A stretch of DNA of 64,000 nucleotides from Rossellomorea aquimaris. Its GTDB lineage: Bacteria; Bacillota; Bacilli; Bacillales; Bacillaceae_B. The stretch lies in NCBI RefSeq assembly GCF_008180865.1, contig NZ_VTEX01000007.1:17869-81868 (forward strand), in the 5' to 3' direction. Both the position numbers and the translations under genes were made by a program. Positions 45,332 to 55,285 of the stretch are shown piece by piece (position 1 is the first letter of the stretch; the number at the start of each line of letters is the position of its first letter). Below the pieces are notes generated by a model. That model saw nothing but the letters and a program-made list of their open reading frames with translations. It was not told where the DNA came from and made no database searches.

Positions 45332-46294
45332 ATGACACTCGTAAAGTTAGGCTATGTTGCCATGAGTATGAACCTCCAGAATGCATCACCTTCGCAAACC
45401 ATGACCTATAAGCAGTTTTCCGGGATTAAGGATCGTGAGGCTGCTATTCATAAACTCGAACGGATCGCCCAATCGAATCTTGAAAACTGCCTGCGGCTTT
45501 TAAAGCATAATGTTCTTAATGAGGTTCATTTTTTCCGGTTCAGTTCAAAGTTGATCCCTCTTGCGAATCATCCTGAATTGAAAGGGTGGGATTTCATATC
45601 CCCTTTAAAACCTGAACTCCAGGCGATAAAAGAGTATTTAACGCTTCATCCTATGCGTGTGGGTTTTCACCCTGATCATTTTGTACTGTTGAATTCAAGT
45701 GACGTGGATGTGTTGAAGAACACCCTTAAAACACTTAAGATGCATGAGGTATTATTAGAAGGGATGGGAATCGATCCAACTCACCGCTGTGTTCTCCATG
45801 TTGGTGGAGCTTATGAAGATAAAGAAAAGGCACTTGAGCAATTCATACACAATTGGGGTCTGACCCCCGTTTCTCTTCAACAAATGATCATTCTTGAAAA
45901 CGATGATACTGTGTTCAGTGCAGCGGATGCCCTTTATCTATGTGAAAAGCTCGGGATCCCCCTTGTATTCGATTACCATCATCATCTTGCTTATAACGAA
46001 AGGGATTGGTTGCTGGATTGGGAGAGAATCGTTGGAACGTGGAGCCAGTCATCATTACCTGTAAAGATGCATATTTCAAGCCCTCGTTCTCAGGAGGATT
46101 ACAAAGCCCATGCCGATTTCATCGATCCTAAGATGTTTCTTGATTTTCTTCAAGGGATAAAGGGCTCGGTGAATGAAATTGATTGTATGATAGAAGCGAA
46201 AAAGAAGGATGACGCATTGTTCCGATTAGTGGATGACCTGCAAGGGATTGATGGGATTGAGTGGGTGGATAAAAGTTCGTTTCATCTAAAATAG
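45332..46294 (+). CDS. uvsE: UV DNA damage endonuclease (UVDE)
   Basis: A 320-residue TIM-barrel endonuclease that nicks DNA 5' of UV photoproducts. Seen: KLGYVAMSMNLQNASPSQTMTY at the start, FRFSSKLIPLANH, RVGFHPDHFVLLNSS, LHVGGAYEDKEKAL, ILENDDTVFS and VFDYHHHL, which contain the His, Glu and Asp metal ligands. It works with Mn2+-type metals in excision repair independent of UvrABC. It is probably co-transcribed with or follows the NERD gene closely (47 bases). Confidence 0.92.
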   Translation: MTLVKLGYVAMSMNLQNASPSQTMTYKQFSGIKDREAAIHKLERIAQSNLENCLRLLKHNVLNEVHFFRFSSKLIPLANHPELKGWDFISPLKPELQAIKEYLTLHPMRVGFHPDHFVLLNSSDVDVLKNTLKTLKMHEVLLEGMGIDPTHRCVLHVGGAYEDKEKALEQFIHNWGLTPVSLQQMIILENDDTVFSAADALYLCEKLGIPLVFDYHHHLAYNERDWLLDWERIVGTWSQSSLPVKMHISSPRSQEDYKAHADFIDPKMFLDFLQGIKGSVNEIDCMIEAKKKDDALFRLVDDLQGIDGIEWVDKSSFHLK

Positions 46295-46394
46295 GCCAAT
46301 CTCCCAAAGCTTTCACCATAATCTGAAACCATCTCTGTTCCAAAACGTAAATATACTGTAAGATTTAGTAAAAGAGAGAAGTGAGGGGATGGGT

Positions 46395-46874
46395 ATGATC
46401 GGAGAGCCGCAAAAACGAATTTCACCAAAGGCTTTAAAGGTGTGGAAGATATATGGTGTGATTGAAACGTTGATCGTCGCAACTGTAGCTGCAGGAGCAA
46501 TTACTTTGACTGTGATGTTTGAGTGGCCACAATGGATCATTGCAGCAGCAGTTGCCGTGTTGATTCTGTTTACATATTTGTTTGTTTTCTTTATTCCAAC
46601 GATCAAATGGAAGAGATGGCGTTACGAAGTGAGAGAGCAGGAAATTGAGCTTCAAAGAGGGATTTTTATCGTGAAGCGCACGTTGGTACCGATGGTGAGG
46701 GTTCAACATGTTGATACGGTTCAGGGTCCGATTTTAAAAAAGTATGAGTTGGCAACCATTACGATTTCGACTGCGGCCACGGTTCATGAGATACCGGCAT
46801 TGGATGTGGAGGAGGCAGATGAATTGAGAAACTCCATTTCACAACTAGCGAGGGTGGCGGAAGATGATGTCTGA
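46395..46874 (+). CDS. ydbS: bacterial PH domain membrane protein YdbS
   Basis: A 159-residue protein with two N-terminal TM helices (about 20-65) and one bPH2 (DUF304) domain (about 75-150) containing RRGIFIVKRTLVPMVRVQHVDT-type sequence. It is the partner of YdbT: the two genes overlap by 11 bases. In B. subtilis and other firmicutes YdbS/YdbT have been tied to bacteriocin resistance; the mechanism is open. The start at 46395 is favoured by AGGGGATGGGT; 46389 is possible. Confidence 0.88.
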   Translation: MIGEPQKRISPKALKVWKIYGVIETLIVATVAAGAITLTVMFEWPQWIIAAAVAVLILFTYLFVFFIPTIKWKRWRYEVREQEIELQRGIFIVKRTLVPMVRVQHVDTVQGPILKKYELATITISTAATVHEIPALDVEEADELRNSISQLARVAEDDV

Positions 46875-48324
46875 GCACAAGAGACTGCATCCTATTTCAG
46901 CTGTAGCGAACTTTGTAAAACAGTTAAAAGACTTGATCGTTCCCTTTGTCTTTTTATTTGTATTGAATAACCGGGGAGAGAAGACAGGGTTTTGGGATTA
47001 TATGCCTGTTATTTCTATGGCGGCAGTTCTTGTGTTCGTTCTGGTCACTGGCATTGTAAAGTGGCTTCGGTTTACATATCGATTGGAAGAAGGGGAGCTG
47101 CGGATCGAGTACGGATTATTCGTTAAAAAGAAAAGATATATTCTCATTGACCGGATACAGAGTTTGAATTTTTCTGAGGGCATACTGCATCGGCCATTTG
47201 GATTGGTTAAGGTCAAGGTCGAAACGGCAGGGTCTTCGAATCCGCGGGAATCAGAAGCGGAATTGACAGCTATTTTAAAAGAAGAAGCGATAGAGTTGGA
47301 GGAAATGATATATCGGGAGAAAAAGGGTCATAACGTATCCGAAGTTCTTCCTGGCGAAACTACAGAGACTTTGAAAGATGAAGCTCCCTTTTTCAACCTC
47401 AGCTCGAAAGACATCTGGGTTCTTGCTACGACTTCAGGCGGTATCGGGGTCATTATTTCCGGGGTGTTTGTTTTCTTATCCCAATTTAATGAGTTCATTC
47501 CGTACGAAGCTGTGTATGATGAGCTGGCTGTTTTTGTGAAAAGCGGCGTGTTTGTGGTTTCGGTGATGGCATTCTTGGGATTGCTCATTGCCTGGTTATT
47601 ATCGATTGCCTGGACATTTATTATTTATGGTGATTTCAGAATTAAAATTGTGGATGATCACATTGTCATAACAAGAGGGCTTCTGGAGAAGAAGCAGGTG
47701 ACTGTTCCCTTAAATCGTGTTCAAGGCATCCGGGTAGTGGAAAATCCAATCAGGCAGCTCTTGGGGTACTGCACCGTTCACATTGAAAATGCAGGCGGAT
47801 CTGTTTTGGAGAAAGACAGCACGAGTATAAAATTATTCCCGATCGTGAAAAAGAAGCGAATTACGGGTTTATTAAACGACTTATTTCCGGATTATGTCAT
47901 TCACGATGATTTTAAGAGGCTTCCGGGACGTTCCTTAAGAAGATATGTGTTCAGGCAAGCAATTTGGGTAGTGGTCCCGACCGCTGCGGTTTGTTTTATG
48001 TACTGGCCATACGGCCTTTGGGTCGGCTTGTTGATGATTCCTTTCGGGATTCTCGGATACTACCAATATCGTGCAGGGGGCTGGAAGATTGTTGATGGAC
48101 AATTATCTTTACAATATAGGGGCGTATTGAAAAATACGATGCATATAAAGAAAAGTCGCATTCAATCTTTGGACGCCCATGAAAGCTGGTTTCAAACGAG
48201 GAAAGACTTAGGCAGTCTCAGAACAACGATAAAATCTGGAGAGACTGGTTATGTCAGTCCTATCCGGGATCTTGAAAAGAAGGACCTTCAAATCATCGCT
48301 TCTTGGTATTCTCATAGTGTGTAA
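46864..48324 (+). CDS. ydbT: multi-PH-domain membrane protein YdbT
   Basis: A 486-residue protein with three bPH2 domains interleaved with pairs of TM helices. The domain repeats are visible as VKKKRYILIDRIQSLNFSEG, EKKQVTVPLNRVQGIRVVEN and KNTMHIKKSRIQSLDAHES. It overlaps ydbS by 11 bases and probably forms one membrane complex with it. Two adjacent ATGs (46864, 46867) could start it. A strong terminator follows. Confidence 0.88.
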   Translation: MMSEHKRLHPISAVANFVKQLKDLIVPFVFLFVLNNRGEKTGFWDYMPVISMAAVLVFVLVTGIVKWLRFTYRLEEGELRIEYGLFVKKKRYILIDRIQSLNFSEGILHRPFGLVKVKVETAGSSNPRESEAELTAILKEEAIELEEMIYREKKGHNVSEVLPGETTETLKDEAPFFNLSSKDIWVLATTSGGIGVIISGVFVFLSQFNEFIPYEAVYDELAVFVKSGVFVVSVMAFLGLLIAWLLSIAWTFIIYGDFRIKIVDDHIVITRGLLEKKQVTVPLNRVQGIRVVENPIRQLLGYCTVHIENAGGSVLEKDSTSIKLFPIVKKKRITGLLNDLFPDYVIHDDFKRLPGRSLRRYVFRQAIWVVVPTAAVCFMYWPYGLWVGLLMIPFGILGYYQYRAGGWKIVDGQLSLQYRGVLKNTMHIKKSRIQSLDAHESWFQTRKDLGSLRTTIKSGETGYVSPIRDLEKKDLQIIASWYSHSV

Positions 48325-48327
48325 ACG

Positions 48328-48368
48328 ATAAAAAGTGACCCGCGATTCGTTAGCGGGTCACTTTTGTT
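48328..48368. terminator. bidirectional intrinsic terminator
   Basis: AAAAAGTGACCCGC..GCGGGTCACTTTT between convergent ydbT and the rhomboid gene. Confidence 0.92.
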
Positions 48369-48370
48369 TC

Positions 48371-48955
48371 TTATTTTTTACCTGAAATCCACCCGATCAC
48401 AAAGCCGCCGATCAATCCGAAGATATGGGCAGTTATGTTGATTCCGGATTGCATAAAGGTCATGATAACACCAATGACGACGATCGGTATGATGATTTGC
48501 CGGCTTTCTCTCGTGATGAAATGATTTTTTAAGAGAATCATGGCGATGTAAAAACCGAATAAACCAAAAATCGCTCCCGATGCCCCCACATGACTATACG
48601 TAAGGGGCTTGATAACATAGGTGATGATATTGGCAAACACGCCGCTTGCTAAATAAAGACCGATAAACTTTGCTTTTCCCAGAAGCTTTTCCAGGGGTGG
48701 GCCAAACAGGACAAGGGAAAACGAATTAAATAGCAGATGAGCGAATCCCAAATGTACAAAGATAGGGGTGACGAGTCGCCACCATTCTCCCTCTTTGATA
48801 AATAAATTCACACCGGCCAGCTGCTCGTACACCCACAGTTGTGGGAAAATAGGAAGTGCACTGACAACGTATAAAGCGATATGAATAAATACTATCACAG
48901 AAATAATAGGATAGAACCGTAAAAATTGTGAAAAGCTTTCAGTCCGGACAAACAT
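48371..48955 (-). CDS. ydcA: rhomboid intramembrane serine protease, YdcA-like
   Basis: A 194-residue six-TM rhomboid. The catalytic Ser is in VGASGAIFG and the catalytic His in NITAHIFGLIGGF; HLGFAHLLFNSFSL carries the conserved HxxxN-type segment. It should cleave TM substrates in the bilayer; none is known. TAGGAGG precedes the ATG. Composite repeat copy C begins about 60 bases upstream of its start. Confidence 0.9.
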   Translation of the reverse strand: MFVRTESFSQFLRFYPIISVIVFIHIALYVVSALPIFPQLWVYEQLAGVNLFIKEGEWWRLVTPIFVHLGFAHLLFNSFSLVLFGPPLEKLLGKAKFIGLYLASGVFANIITYVIKPLTYSHVGASGAIFGLFGFYIAMILLKNHFITRESRQIIIPIVVIGVIMTFMQSGINITAHIFGLIGGFVIGWISGKK

Positions 48956-49007
48956 ATTGTATCCTCCTAAGTAGGTTGTTTCTTTTTATATCATTACTAA
49001 ATCATTT

Positions 49008-49547
49008 ATTTAAAAGGCTCTTTTTGTAAACTTTGTTGCTTTTGAAAAAGCGAGTAGTGGTTGATTTCCGCTCCAGGTGCTCGCTTTCCGCGGGGCGTGA
49101 GTTGAGCCTCCTCGGGCTTTGCCCTGCGGGGTCTCAACTTTCCCGCTATTCCCGCAGGAGTCGAGCACCTTCCGCTCCAATCAACTTTCGAAGCGTGAGT
49201 TTCTGAAAATAGACAAATATAAAAATGCACGTTTTATCATTAACAGGCTGCTTTTTTCGAAGTGTTGAGCGATTGATATTAGCTATAGTAGATATCCTGT
49301 ACTGTCGATTGCTTTTTGTCCCACCTGTGATCTGTCACGCAAATTTTGTTTAGATGGTGAGGGGAACTGCGTAGACTCATGCGGAAAAACGGGCGTGCCG
49401 AGACCCCGGAAGCGAAGCTGAGGAGGCTCGGCCGTACGTCCGCGGAAAGCGGAGCAGTTCCCTCACCATCCAGCAGACACCCGTTGACAGAGCCATGGCA
49501 GACAAATTGTTTAAAGCAACAATCATTACAAAAAGAGCTATTTAAAA
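49008..49547. mobile_element. composite MITE-like element copy C with 8-bp target duplication
   Basis: The element proper is 49016-49539 (524 bp), flanked on both sides by ATTTAAAA (49008-49015 and 49540-49547). The terminal inverted repeats are about 27 bp: GGCTCTTTTTGTAAACTTTG.. at the left and its imperfect complement ..TTACAAAAAGAGCT at the right. Inside are module I (49060-49185) and module II (49353-49470). No transposase frame is present. The GGCTCTTT terminus and 8-bp duplication would fit mobilisation by an ISL3-type transposase, an inference. It lies between divergent ydcA and acpS. Confidence 0.8.
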
Positions 49548-49648
49548 AAACGCAGTCAATACTATATTATAAGAAAACGTCGAAAATCACGAGTATAGTT
49601 CATTATACAAATATGCATGACAGGACAAGAGTAGAAGGGGAATCACAT

Positions 49649-49999
49649 ATGATAAAAGGTATAGGGTTGGACATCGTTGAAACAGGGCGCATTCAGAGGA
49701 TGATTGAACGGCAGCCGAAGTTCGTCAAGAGAATTTTAACACCTAAGGAGGAGGATGCTTTCTGTACATTAAACGAGCAGCGCAAGGTTGAGTTCGCAGC
49801 AGGACGATTTGCAGCCAAAGAAGCTTTTGCCAAGGCGAATGGAACGGGCATCGGAACAGCGCTCTCCTTTCAGGATATTGAAATCAGTAAGGATCCGAAT
49901 GGAAAGCCTTATTTTTCAAAGCCGGAGGGGGCGAATGCCCATTTATCCATCACACACAGCCGGGAATTTGCGGCTGCACAGGTGATCATCGAAGAGTGA
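49649..49999 (+). CDS. acpS: holo-[acyl-carrier-protein] synthase
   Basis: A 116-residue phosphopantetheinyl transferase that activates ACP. The Mg2+/CoA motifs are GIGLDIVE (Asp8) and [10 protein letters not shown], with [11 protein letters not shown] near the end. ATG 49649 follows GAAGGGG. The open frame continues upstream into the repeat element, but that part is not coding. The repeat element ends about 100 bases before the start, so it may influence the promoter region. Confidence 0.94.
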   Translation: MIKGIGLDIVETGRIQRMIERQPKFVKRILTPKEEDAFCTLNEQRKVEFAAGRFAAKEAFAKANGTGIGTALSFQDIEISKDPNGKPYFSKPEGANAHLSITHSREFAAAQVIIEE

Positions 50000-50224
50000 A
50001 AATTATTTCAAGCCTGTCATCTTCACTAGCATAATCCTTCAGGTTGTCTCATATATTCAGTAGTGCAATAAGAGAGACAAGGCCAGGTGTTTAACAATCG
50101 CGGTTCTTTGGCGAATTGCAATTGGACTAATGAACGGGGCATTCTATAAGAATCGTCCATTCTTAGACGGCTGGCTTTCCCCTCTCTCAATTACGTTTAT
50201 CCTGGGACAAAAGGGGTTGAAAAA

Positions 50225-51238
50225 ATGAAGAAAAAGCTAGTGATACTAGTGATGGCCATGTTAGCGGTGCTTGTGCTGGCTGCTTGTGGAGAGCAATCGA
50301 AAGAAGATGTAACCAAGGATCTTAAGGCTAAAGTAGAGGATATGAAGGGGTACAAAGCAGATGCAAAAATGACCCTGCAGGTGGGCGACGAGCCTCAAAC
50401 CTATGATGTGGAAGTGTGGCATAATGACCCTAATTATTATCGAGTGGCATTAAAGAACGCTGCAAAAGATCAGAGTCAAATGATCTTACGTAATGATGAG
50501 GGAGTATTCGTCCTTACGCCGGCACTGAACAAAAGCTTCCGATTCCAAAGCAACTGGCCTGAAAATAGCAGTCAGGCGTACTTGTATGAATCGCTTGTTC
50601 AAGATGTGCTAGAGGATAAAGAGGCTACTTTCAAAGAAACAAAGAATCACTACATCTTTAACACGAAGACACGTTATCAAAACAGTCAGATGCTACCAAC
50701 TCAAGAGATTGCCTTTAACAAGAAAGACCTGACTCCGGCATCCGTAAATGTATTGGATTCAGATAAAAATCCACTTGTAAAAGTAGAGTTCTCCAAGATG
50801 GATATGAAAGCTGCATTTGATAAAAAAGACTTCGACATGAAGAAAAACATGACAGGTGCCCAGCTTGAAGTACCGGTTACGGCAAATGTAGAGGACACAG
50901 AATTCACTGTTCTTTACCCAATGTCAGAAATCACCGGCACCGAATTAATTGAAGAAAAAGAAGTCGCCACCGATACGGGTAAACGTGTAATCTTAACGTA
51001 TGATGGTGAAAAGTCCTTCACAATCGTACAAGAAAAAACAACTGTCGTTCCAACGATGACGGTTTCTACTTCTCTTAAAGGTGAATTAGTGGACCTTGGA
51101 TTCACAGTAGCGGCCATGACGGAGCAGTCAATCAGATGGACCAATAACGGAGTGGACTATATGCTTGCCTCCAATGACCTGACTCCTTCTGAGATGGTGA
51201 TGGTAGCTCAATCCGTACAAGGTTCAATGGTGAAATAA
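50225..51238 (+). CDS. ydcC: LolA-like lipoprotein YdcC
   Basis: A 337-residue precursor with lipobox LAAC (Cys20). The mature protein has the LolA/LppX-type beta-half-barrel pattern, with repeated strands such as AKMTLQVGDEPQTYDVEVWH and NYYRVALKNAA. B. subtilis YdcC lies at the same place between acpS and alr and is a sporulation-related lipoprotein. It probably handles a lipid or another lipoprotein outside the membrane. AAAGGGG precedes the ATG. Confidence 0.87.
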   Translation: MKKKLVILVMAMLAVLVLAACGEQSKEDVTKDLKAKVEDMKGYKADAKMTLQVGDEPQTYDVEVWHNDPNYYRVALKNAAKDQSQMILRNDEGVFVLTPALNKSFRFQSNWPENSSQAYLYESLVQDVLEDKEATFKETKNHYIFNTKTRYQNSQMLPTQEIAFNKKDLTPASVNVLDSDKNPLVKVEFSKMDMKAAFDKKDFDMKKNMTGAQLEVPVTANVEDTEFTVLYPMSEITGTELIEEKEVATDTGKRVILTYDGEKSFTIVQEKTTVVPTMTVSTSLKGELVDLGFTVAAMTEQSIRWTNNGVDYMLASNDLTPSEMVMVAQSVQGSMVK

Positions 51239-51717
51239 AATAACTGAACGGGGCGGGCCTATCAGGTTCGCCTCTTTCCTTGGTGTGCGGATGTGATGTA
51301 GGAAGTCTGATTTTTTGAAAGGATGGTGGGTGCCGGAAATACAAATTCTAAAGTCGATAATAAAAGTGGTGAAGTCGATAATAAACAGGTAAATAATCCA
51401 TGAATAATCTTATCCAAAGCACCAAGGGAAATTAAAACTCTATTACTCGATATAAAGCCGTCTGAGATCGGCAGAAAATGAATAAGATTATCCAAATCAA
51501 ATCAACCAAGTTTACAAGATCCCATCAAACATCCACCAATATCTCCGTACCATTAGAAATACCGATATTACTTCTCGCGGTGCCCCATCCCGAAATCCCC
51601 TTTCCCACCCCCTCTCCAAAAAATCCATTTGACACAATGAATGATAATATGAATAATCAATGGTATTCTTGAATAGAATGACAATGTTTTGTGTAAAGAT
51701 ATGAGGAAGTGAACATA
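51239..51717. other. gene-free stretch with short direct repeats upstream of alr
   Basis: 479 bp. AAGTCGATAATAAA occurs twice 22 bases apart (51351-51386 region), and ATGAATAA(T/G)(C/A)TTATCCAAA occurs near 51399 and 51478. A weak hairpin (AACGGGGCGGGCC..) follows ydcC. The alr promoter must lie in the AT-rich end. No gene is credible. Confidence 0.6.
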
Positions 51718-52923
51718 GTGGAAACCCAGACGCAATTTTTTCGTGATACATGGGCAGAAATCAACCTAGATCATTTATATGAAAACGTAAAGAATATTAG
51801 AAACCATATCCCTGGAGATGTGAAAGTGTTTGCTGTTGTGAAAGCGAATGCTTATGGGCATGGGGATGTGCAAACCGTTTTTACTGCTCTTTCTGCTGGG
51901 GCACACGGCTTGGCTGTTGCATTCTTAGACGAAGCGATTTCTTTAAGAAGAGCAGGCGTAACAGCTCCTATTCTCGTATTGGGAGCTACGAGACCGAAAG
52001 ATGTGAAGATTGCTGCCGATTTGGATATTTCGTTAACGACCTTCCACAAAGAGTGGCTTGTGGAAGCCGGAAATCAGCTGTCAGAAGGAGATCAATTAAA
52101 CCTTCATATCAAGTGTGATACCGGGATGGGCAGGATAGGCGTTCGTTCCACTGAGGAATTAAAGGGTATCGAACAGTATGTTCAAGCTCATGCTCAATTT
52201 AATCTTGAAGGGATCTTTACCCATTTTGCCACGGCAGATGAGTTGAAGGATGACTATCTTGACCGGCAGTTAGCTCGATTTGAATACATGCTGAATCAAT
52301 TGGATTCACTACCAGCTTATATCCATTCTTCAAATAGTGCCGCTACATTAAGGAAAACCAACACCCTCTTTAATGCTGTGCGGGTGGGAATTGCCATGTA
52401 CGGACTGACTCCATCTCAAGAGATGAAGCCCGAGCTGCCTTTTCCTTTAAAAGAAGTGTTTTCTCTTCATTCAAGACTTATTCATACAAAAGAGCTTTCA
52501 GCTGGAGAGAAAGTGAGCTATGGGGCTACTTATGAAACGGGTGAGGCAGAGTGGATCGGGACCATTCCTATCGGATACGCTGATGGATGGCTGCGTAAAT
52601 TACAAGGTCAGGACGTCATTGTAAACGGGGAAAGGGTTCCAATTGTTGGAAGGATATGTATGGATCAATGTATGATTCGGCTGCCTGGATTTCTGGATAT
52701 GGGTACCCGTGTAACGTTAATAGGCAAACAGGGTGAAGAAGCGATTACAATGGATGAAATCGCTGATAAGCTTGATACCATTAACTATGAGATCCCTTGT
52801 ATGATCTCCACGAGAGTGCCGCGTATCTATATCCGAAACGGGGAGCCGACGGAAGTATCGAATAAACTCTTATCGACAGGTATTCACAGTCAACAGGAAA
52901 ATAACAACCAACTTGATGAATAA
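51718..52923 (+). CDS. alr: alanine racemase
   Basis: A 401-residue PLP enzyme making D-Ala for the wall. Lys43 in VVKANAYGHG is the PLP lysine. The catalytic Tyr lies in the C-terminal beta domain (SYGATYETGEAEWIGTIPIGYADG). GTG 51718 is favoured by GAGGAAG eight bases upstream; the GTG at 51709 overlaps that site. The C-terminal 15 residues are a polar Gln/Asn-rich tail. It precedes the ndoAI-ndoA pair as in B. subtilis. Confidence 0.95.
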   Translation: METQTQFFRDTWAEINLDHLYENVKNIRNHIPGDVKVFAVVKANAYGHGDVQTVFTALSAGAHGLAVAFLDEAISLRRAGVTAPILVLGATRPKDVKIAADLDISLTTFHKEWLVEAGNQLSEGDQLNLHIKCDTGMGRIGVRSTEELKGIEQYVQAHAQFNLEGIFTHFATADELKDDYLDRQLARFEYMLNQLDSLPAYIHSSNSAATLRKTNTLFNAVRVGIAMYGLTPSQEMKPELPFPLKEVFSLHSRLIHTKELSAGEKVSYGATYETGEAEWIGTIPIGYADGWLRKLQGQDVIVNGERVPIVGRICMDQCMIRLPGFLDMGTRVTLIGKQGEEAITMDEIADKLDTINYEIPCMISTRVPRIYIRNGEPTEVSNKLLSTGIHSQQENNNQLDE

Positions 52924-53049
52924 TTAGTATTTTATATGGTGGATAATAGAAGAGATTGATAAATTAACTTTTCATTCCCCTTAATTGATGGTATGATAAA
53001 TATGTTAATGAACAGAAACGGTATGTAGTGATTGGTGGAGGTGTAGTTT

Positions 53050-53331
53050 GTGTCTGAATCCAGCGCAACAACAGAAATCTTAATTCGTCTACCGCAACAG
53101 CTCGTTACAGAATTAGACGGCTTTGCAGATCAAGAAAATGTGAATCGCAATGAGTTTATTTATCGTGCAACCAAAATGTATTTGAGAGAGCGTAAGAAAA
53201 GACAATTACGTGAATCTATGAGACGCGGCTATATGGAAATGGCTAAGATTAATCTCGCAATTGCTTCAGAGGCGATTCAAGCAGAATATGAGGCAGAACA
53301 TACAGTCGAACGCTTAGTAAGCGGGGGTTAA
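53050..53331 (+). CDS. ndoAI: antitoxin EndoAI (MazE-like, RHH fold)
   Basis: A 93-residue ribbon-helix-helix antitoxin. The RHH part is [32 protein letters not shown]; the C-terminal tail neutralises the toxin. The GTG start follows GGTGGAGGTG. The ndoA toxin gene begins four bases after its stop, a typical antitoxin-first pair that is core in Bacillus. Confidence 0.94.
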   Translation: MSESSATTEILIRLPQQLVTELDGFADQENVNRNEFIYRATKMYLRERKKRQLRESMRRGYMEMAKINLAIASEAIQAEYEAEHTVERLVSGG

Positions 53332-53335
53332 TCCT

Positions 53336-53686
53336 TTGATTGTAAAGCGTGGTGACGTATATTTTGCAGACCTTTCTCCTGTTGTAGGATCAGAACAAGG
53401 CGGAGTTCGGCCGGTACTTGTTATTCAAAATGATATAGGGAACAGGTTTAGTCCCACAATTATTGTAGCTGCCATTACCGCTCAAATTCAAAAAGCGAAA
53501 CTGCCTACTCATGTTGAAATTGATGCAAAACGTTATGGCTTTGAACGTGATTCCGTTATCTTGCTTGAACAGATTCGAACGATTGATAAACAACGTCTTA
53601 CCGATAAGATTACGCACTTGGATGATGAGATGATGGAAAAAGTGGATGACGCCCTGCAAATCAGCGTGGGTCTGATCCAATTCTAA
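53336..53686 (+). CDS. ndoA: endoribonuclease toxin EndoA (MazF family)
   Basis: A 116-residue MazF/PemK toxin that cleaves RNA, in Bacillus at U^ACAU. Seen: [31 protein letters not shown], with the catalytic Arg and the loop closing the active site, and the conserved Thr in IIVAAITAQ. The TTG start is immediately after the antitoxin gene behind AGCGGGGG. A terminator follows at 53757. Confidence 0.95.
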   Translation: MIVKRGDVYFADLSPVVGSEQGGVRPVLVIQNDIGNRFSPTIIVAAITAQIQKAKLPTHVEIDAKRYGFERDSVILLEQIRTIDKQRLTDKITHLDDEMMEKVDDALQISVGLIQF

Positions 53687-53754
53687 CCATGAGCTTTTCA
53701 TCGTGTAGATACTTTATCATGTTATACAATAGGTACAATATAACTTCAAACCAG

Positions 53755-53803
53755 AAGGCTTGCTGATCAACAATAAGTATGATCGTTAAGCCTTTTTGTT
53801 TTG
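53755..53803 (+). terminator. intrinsic terminator of ndoAI-ndoA
   Basis: AAGGCTTGCTGATCA..TGATCGTTAAGCCTT followed by TTTG. Confidence 0.75.
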
Positions 53804-53886
53804 TCTTTTTTTCTTTTGAGAAGGAGAGGTCTAGTCCCAATTAACCCCAAAAGAAGAATATGGATAATGGAAATATAGTCAATGTT

Positions 53887-53915
53887 ATGACAAAACTCCG
53901 TAAACAATTTATAAT
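53887..53915 (+). promoter_or_regulatory. candidate SigA promoter of the rsb operon
   Basis: ATGACA (53887-53892), a 17-base spacer and TATAAT (53910-53915), about 185 bases before rsbR. It would give the SigB-independent transcript of the eight-gene operon. Confidence 0.55.
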
Positions 53916-54099
53916 GGGAAAAGCAGGAACTAAAAATACCCGAAAAGGCATAGGTTTTTTCTTTTTTGTATTTATTTGTTACTATTAAAGTAATTACGTC
54001 ATTTTTTAGTTCACCGTTGTAAACTACTTTAAAATTAAGTTACATCATTCGGCATAAATACGAAGTTCAAATTACATATGATAGAATGGAGAGAACTAA

Positions 54100-54930
54100 A
54101 TGTTTAGTGAAGTCACGGATTATATTCAGAATAATAAATCAGATATCACTAGTATTTGGATGGAACGAATGAGGAACGAAGCGGATGAGAAGTTTCTTCA
54201 AGTTGTTTCAGATCAAGTTTTTACTAAGACAAGCCATGAGTTTGTAGAAATGATTGTTTCAAACTTAAGGGATTCCAATGAGTTCAATAGCCGGTTGGGA
54301 GATTTCGCTGAAAAGGTTGTCAGGTTAGGATGGCCGCTGACCTTTGTGACATCGGCTCTAAGCACTTTTGGTAAAGTGGTTTACGAAGGCATGATGAAAG
54401 AAGGTATTATTACAGATCAAAACTATGCGGCACAAGTTGAGAAGTTCGATAAATGGTTAACGCCGATGAATAATAAAGTAATCAGTGCTTATACAGAATC
54501 ATGGGAAAGAACCGTTTCGCTTCAAAAAATAGCGTTGCAGGAATTGTCCGCTCCATTGATACCTGTTTTCGAAAAGATTTCTGTGATGCCGCTTGTGGGA
54601 ACGATTGATACAGAACGAGCGCGATTGATTATGGAAAATCTATTAAACGGTGTAGTGAAGCATAGAGCGGAAGTGGTGTTAATCGATATCACCGGTGTAC
54701 CTGTTGTGGATACAATGGTAGCCCATCATATCATCCAGGCAGCTGAAGCTGTTCGATTAGTAGGGGCGAAGTGCATGTTGGTTGGGATCAGACCTGAAAT
54801 CGCGCAAACGATTGTAAACTTAGGAATTGATTTAAATCAATTCAGTACAAATAGTACGTTACGAAAAGGAATTGAAAAGGCTCTTGAAATGACAAATCGA
54901 AAAATAGTTTCGGCGGAGGGATTAGAGTGA
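54100..54930 (+). CDS. rsbRA: stressosome protein RsbR (RsbRA)
   Basis: A 276-residue stressosome subunit. The N-terminal non-heme globin-like domain (about 1-135) is the sensor turret. The C-terminal STAS domain (about 150-265) has phosphorylation sites expected at the Thr of [10 protein letters not shown] and the Thr of [12 protein letters not shown], both present. It forms the stressosome with RsbS and holds RsbT. First gene of the rsbR-S-T-U-V-W-sigB-rsbX cluster. It overlaps rsbS by four bases. Confidence 0.95.
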   Translation: MFSEVTDYIQNNKSDITSIWMERMRNEADEKFLQVVSDQVFTKTSHEFVEMIVSNLRDSNEFNSRLGDFAEKVVRLGWPLTFVTSALSTFGKVVYEGMMKEGIITDQNYAAQVEKFDKWLTPMNNKVISAYTESWERTVSLQKIALQELSAPLIPVFEKISVMPLVGTIDTERARLIMENLLNGVVKHRAEVVLIDITGVPVVDTMVAHHIIQAAEAVRLVGAKCMLVGIRPEIAQTIVNLGIDLNQFSTNSTLRKGIEKALEMTNRKIVSAEGLE

Positions 54931-55283
54931 GAATACCAATTTTAAAGCTGCATGATTGTTTGCTGATTTCCATTCAGTGGGAGCTTGATGATCAAACAGC
55001 CCTTCAATTTCAAGAAGATCTTCTGCATAAGATCCATGAAACGAGTGCCAGAGGGGTAGTAATCGACATTACTTCCATCGATTTTATAGATTCATTTATT
55101 GCTAAGGTACTTGGGGATGTCATTAACATGTCAAGGTTAATGGGGGCAAAGGTAGTCATCACCGGCATCCAGCCTGCTGTAGCGATAACGTTGATTGAGC
55201 TTGGAATCAGGTTAGAGGACGTTCTGACCGCTCTGGATCTGGAAAAAGGTCTGGAGAAATTACAATTGGAACTGGGGGACTAG
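54927..55283 (+). CDS. rsbS: stressosome scaffold RsbS
   Basis: A 118-residue single STAS domain. The phosphorylatable Ser is in [18 protein letters not shown]. It binds RsbT until phosphorylated. GTG start inside GTGA, overlapping the rsbR stop by four bases, behind GGAGGG. Confidence 0.95.
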   Translation: MRIPILKLHDCLLISIQWELDDQTALQFQEDLLHKIHETSARGVVIDITSIDFIDSFIAKVLGDVINMSRLMGAKVVITGIQPAVAITLIELGIRLEDVLTALDLEKGLEKLQLELGD

Positions 55284-55285
55284 GT

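Noticed and set aside
49379..49648. Long N-terminal extension of acpS
   Set aside because: It runs through module II of the repeat element, has no RBS, and AcpS proteins start at the [11 protein letters not shown] segment, which follows GAAGGGG at 49649.
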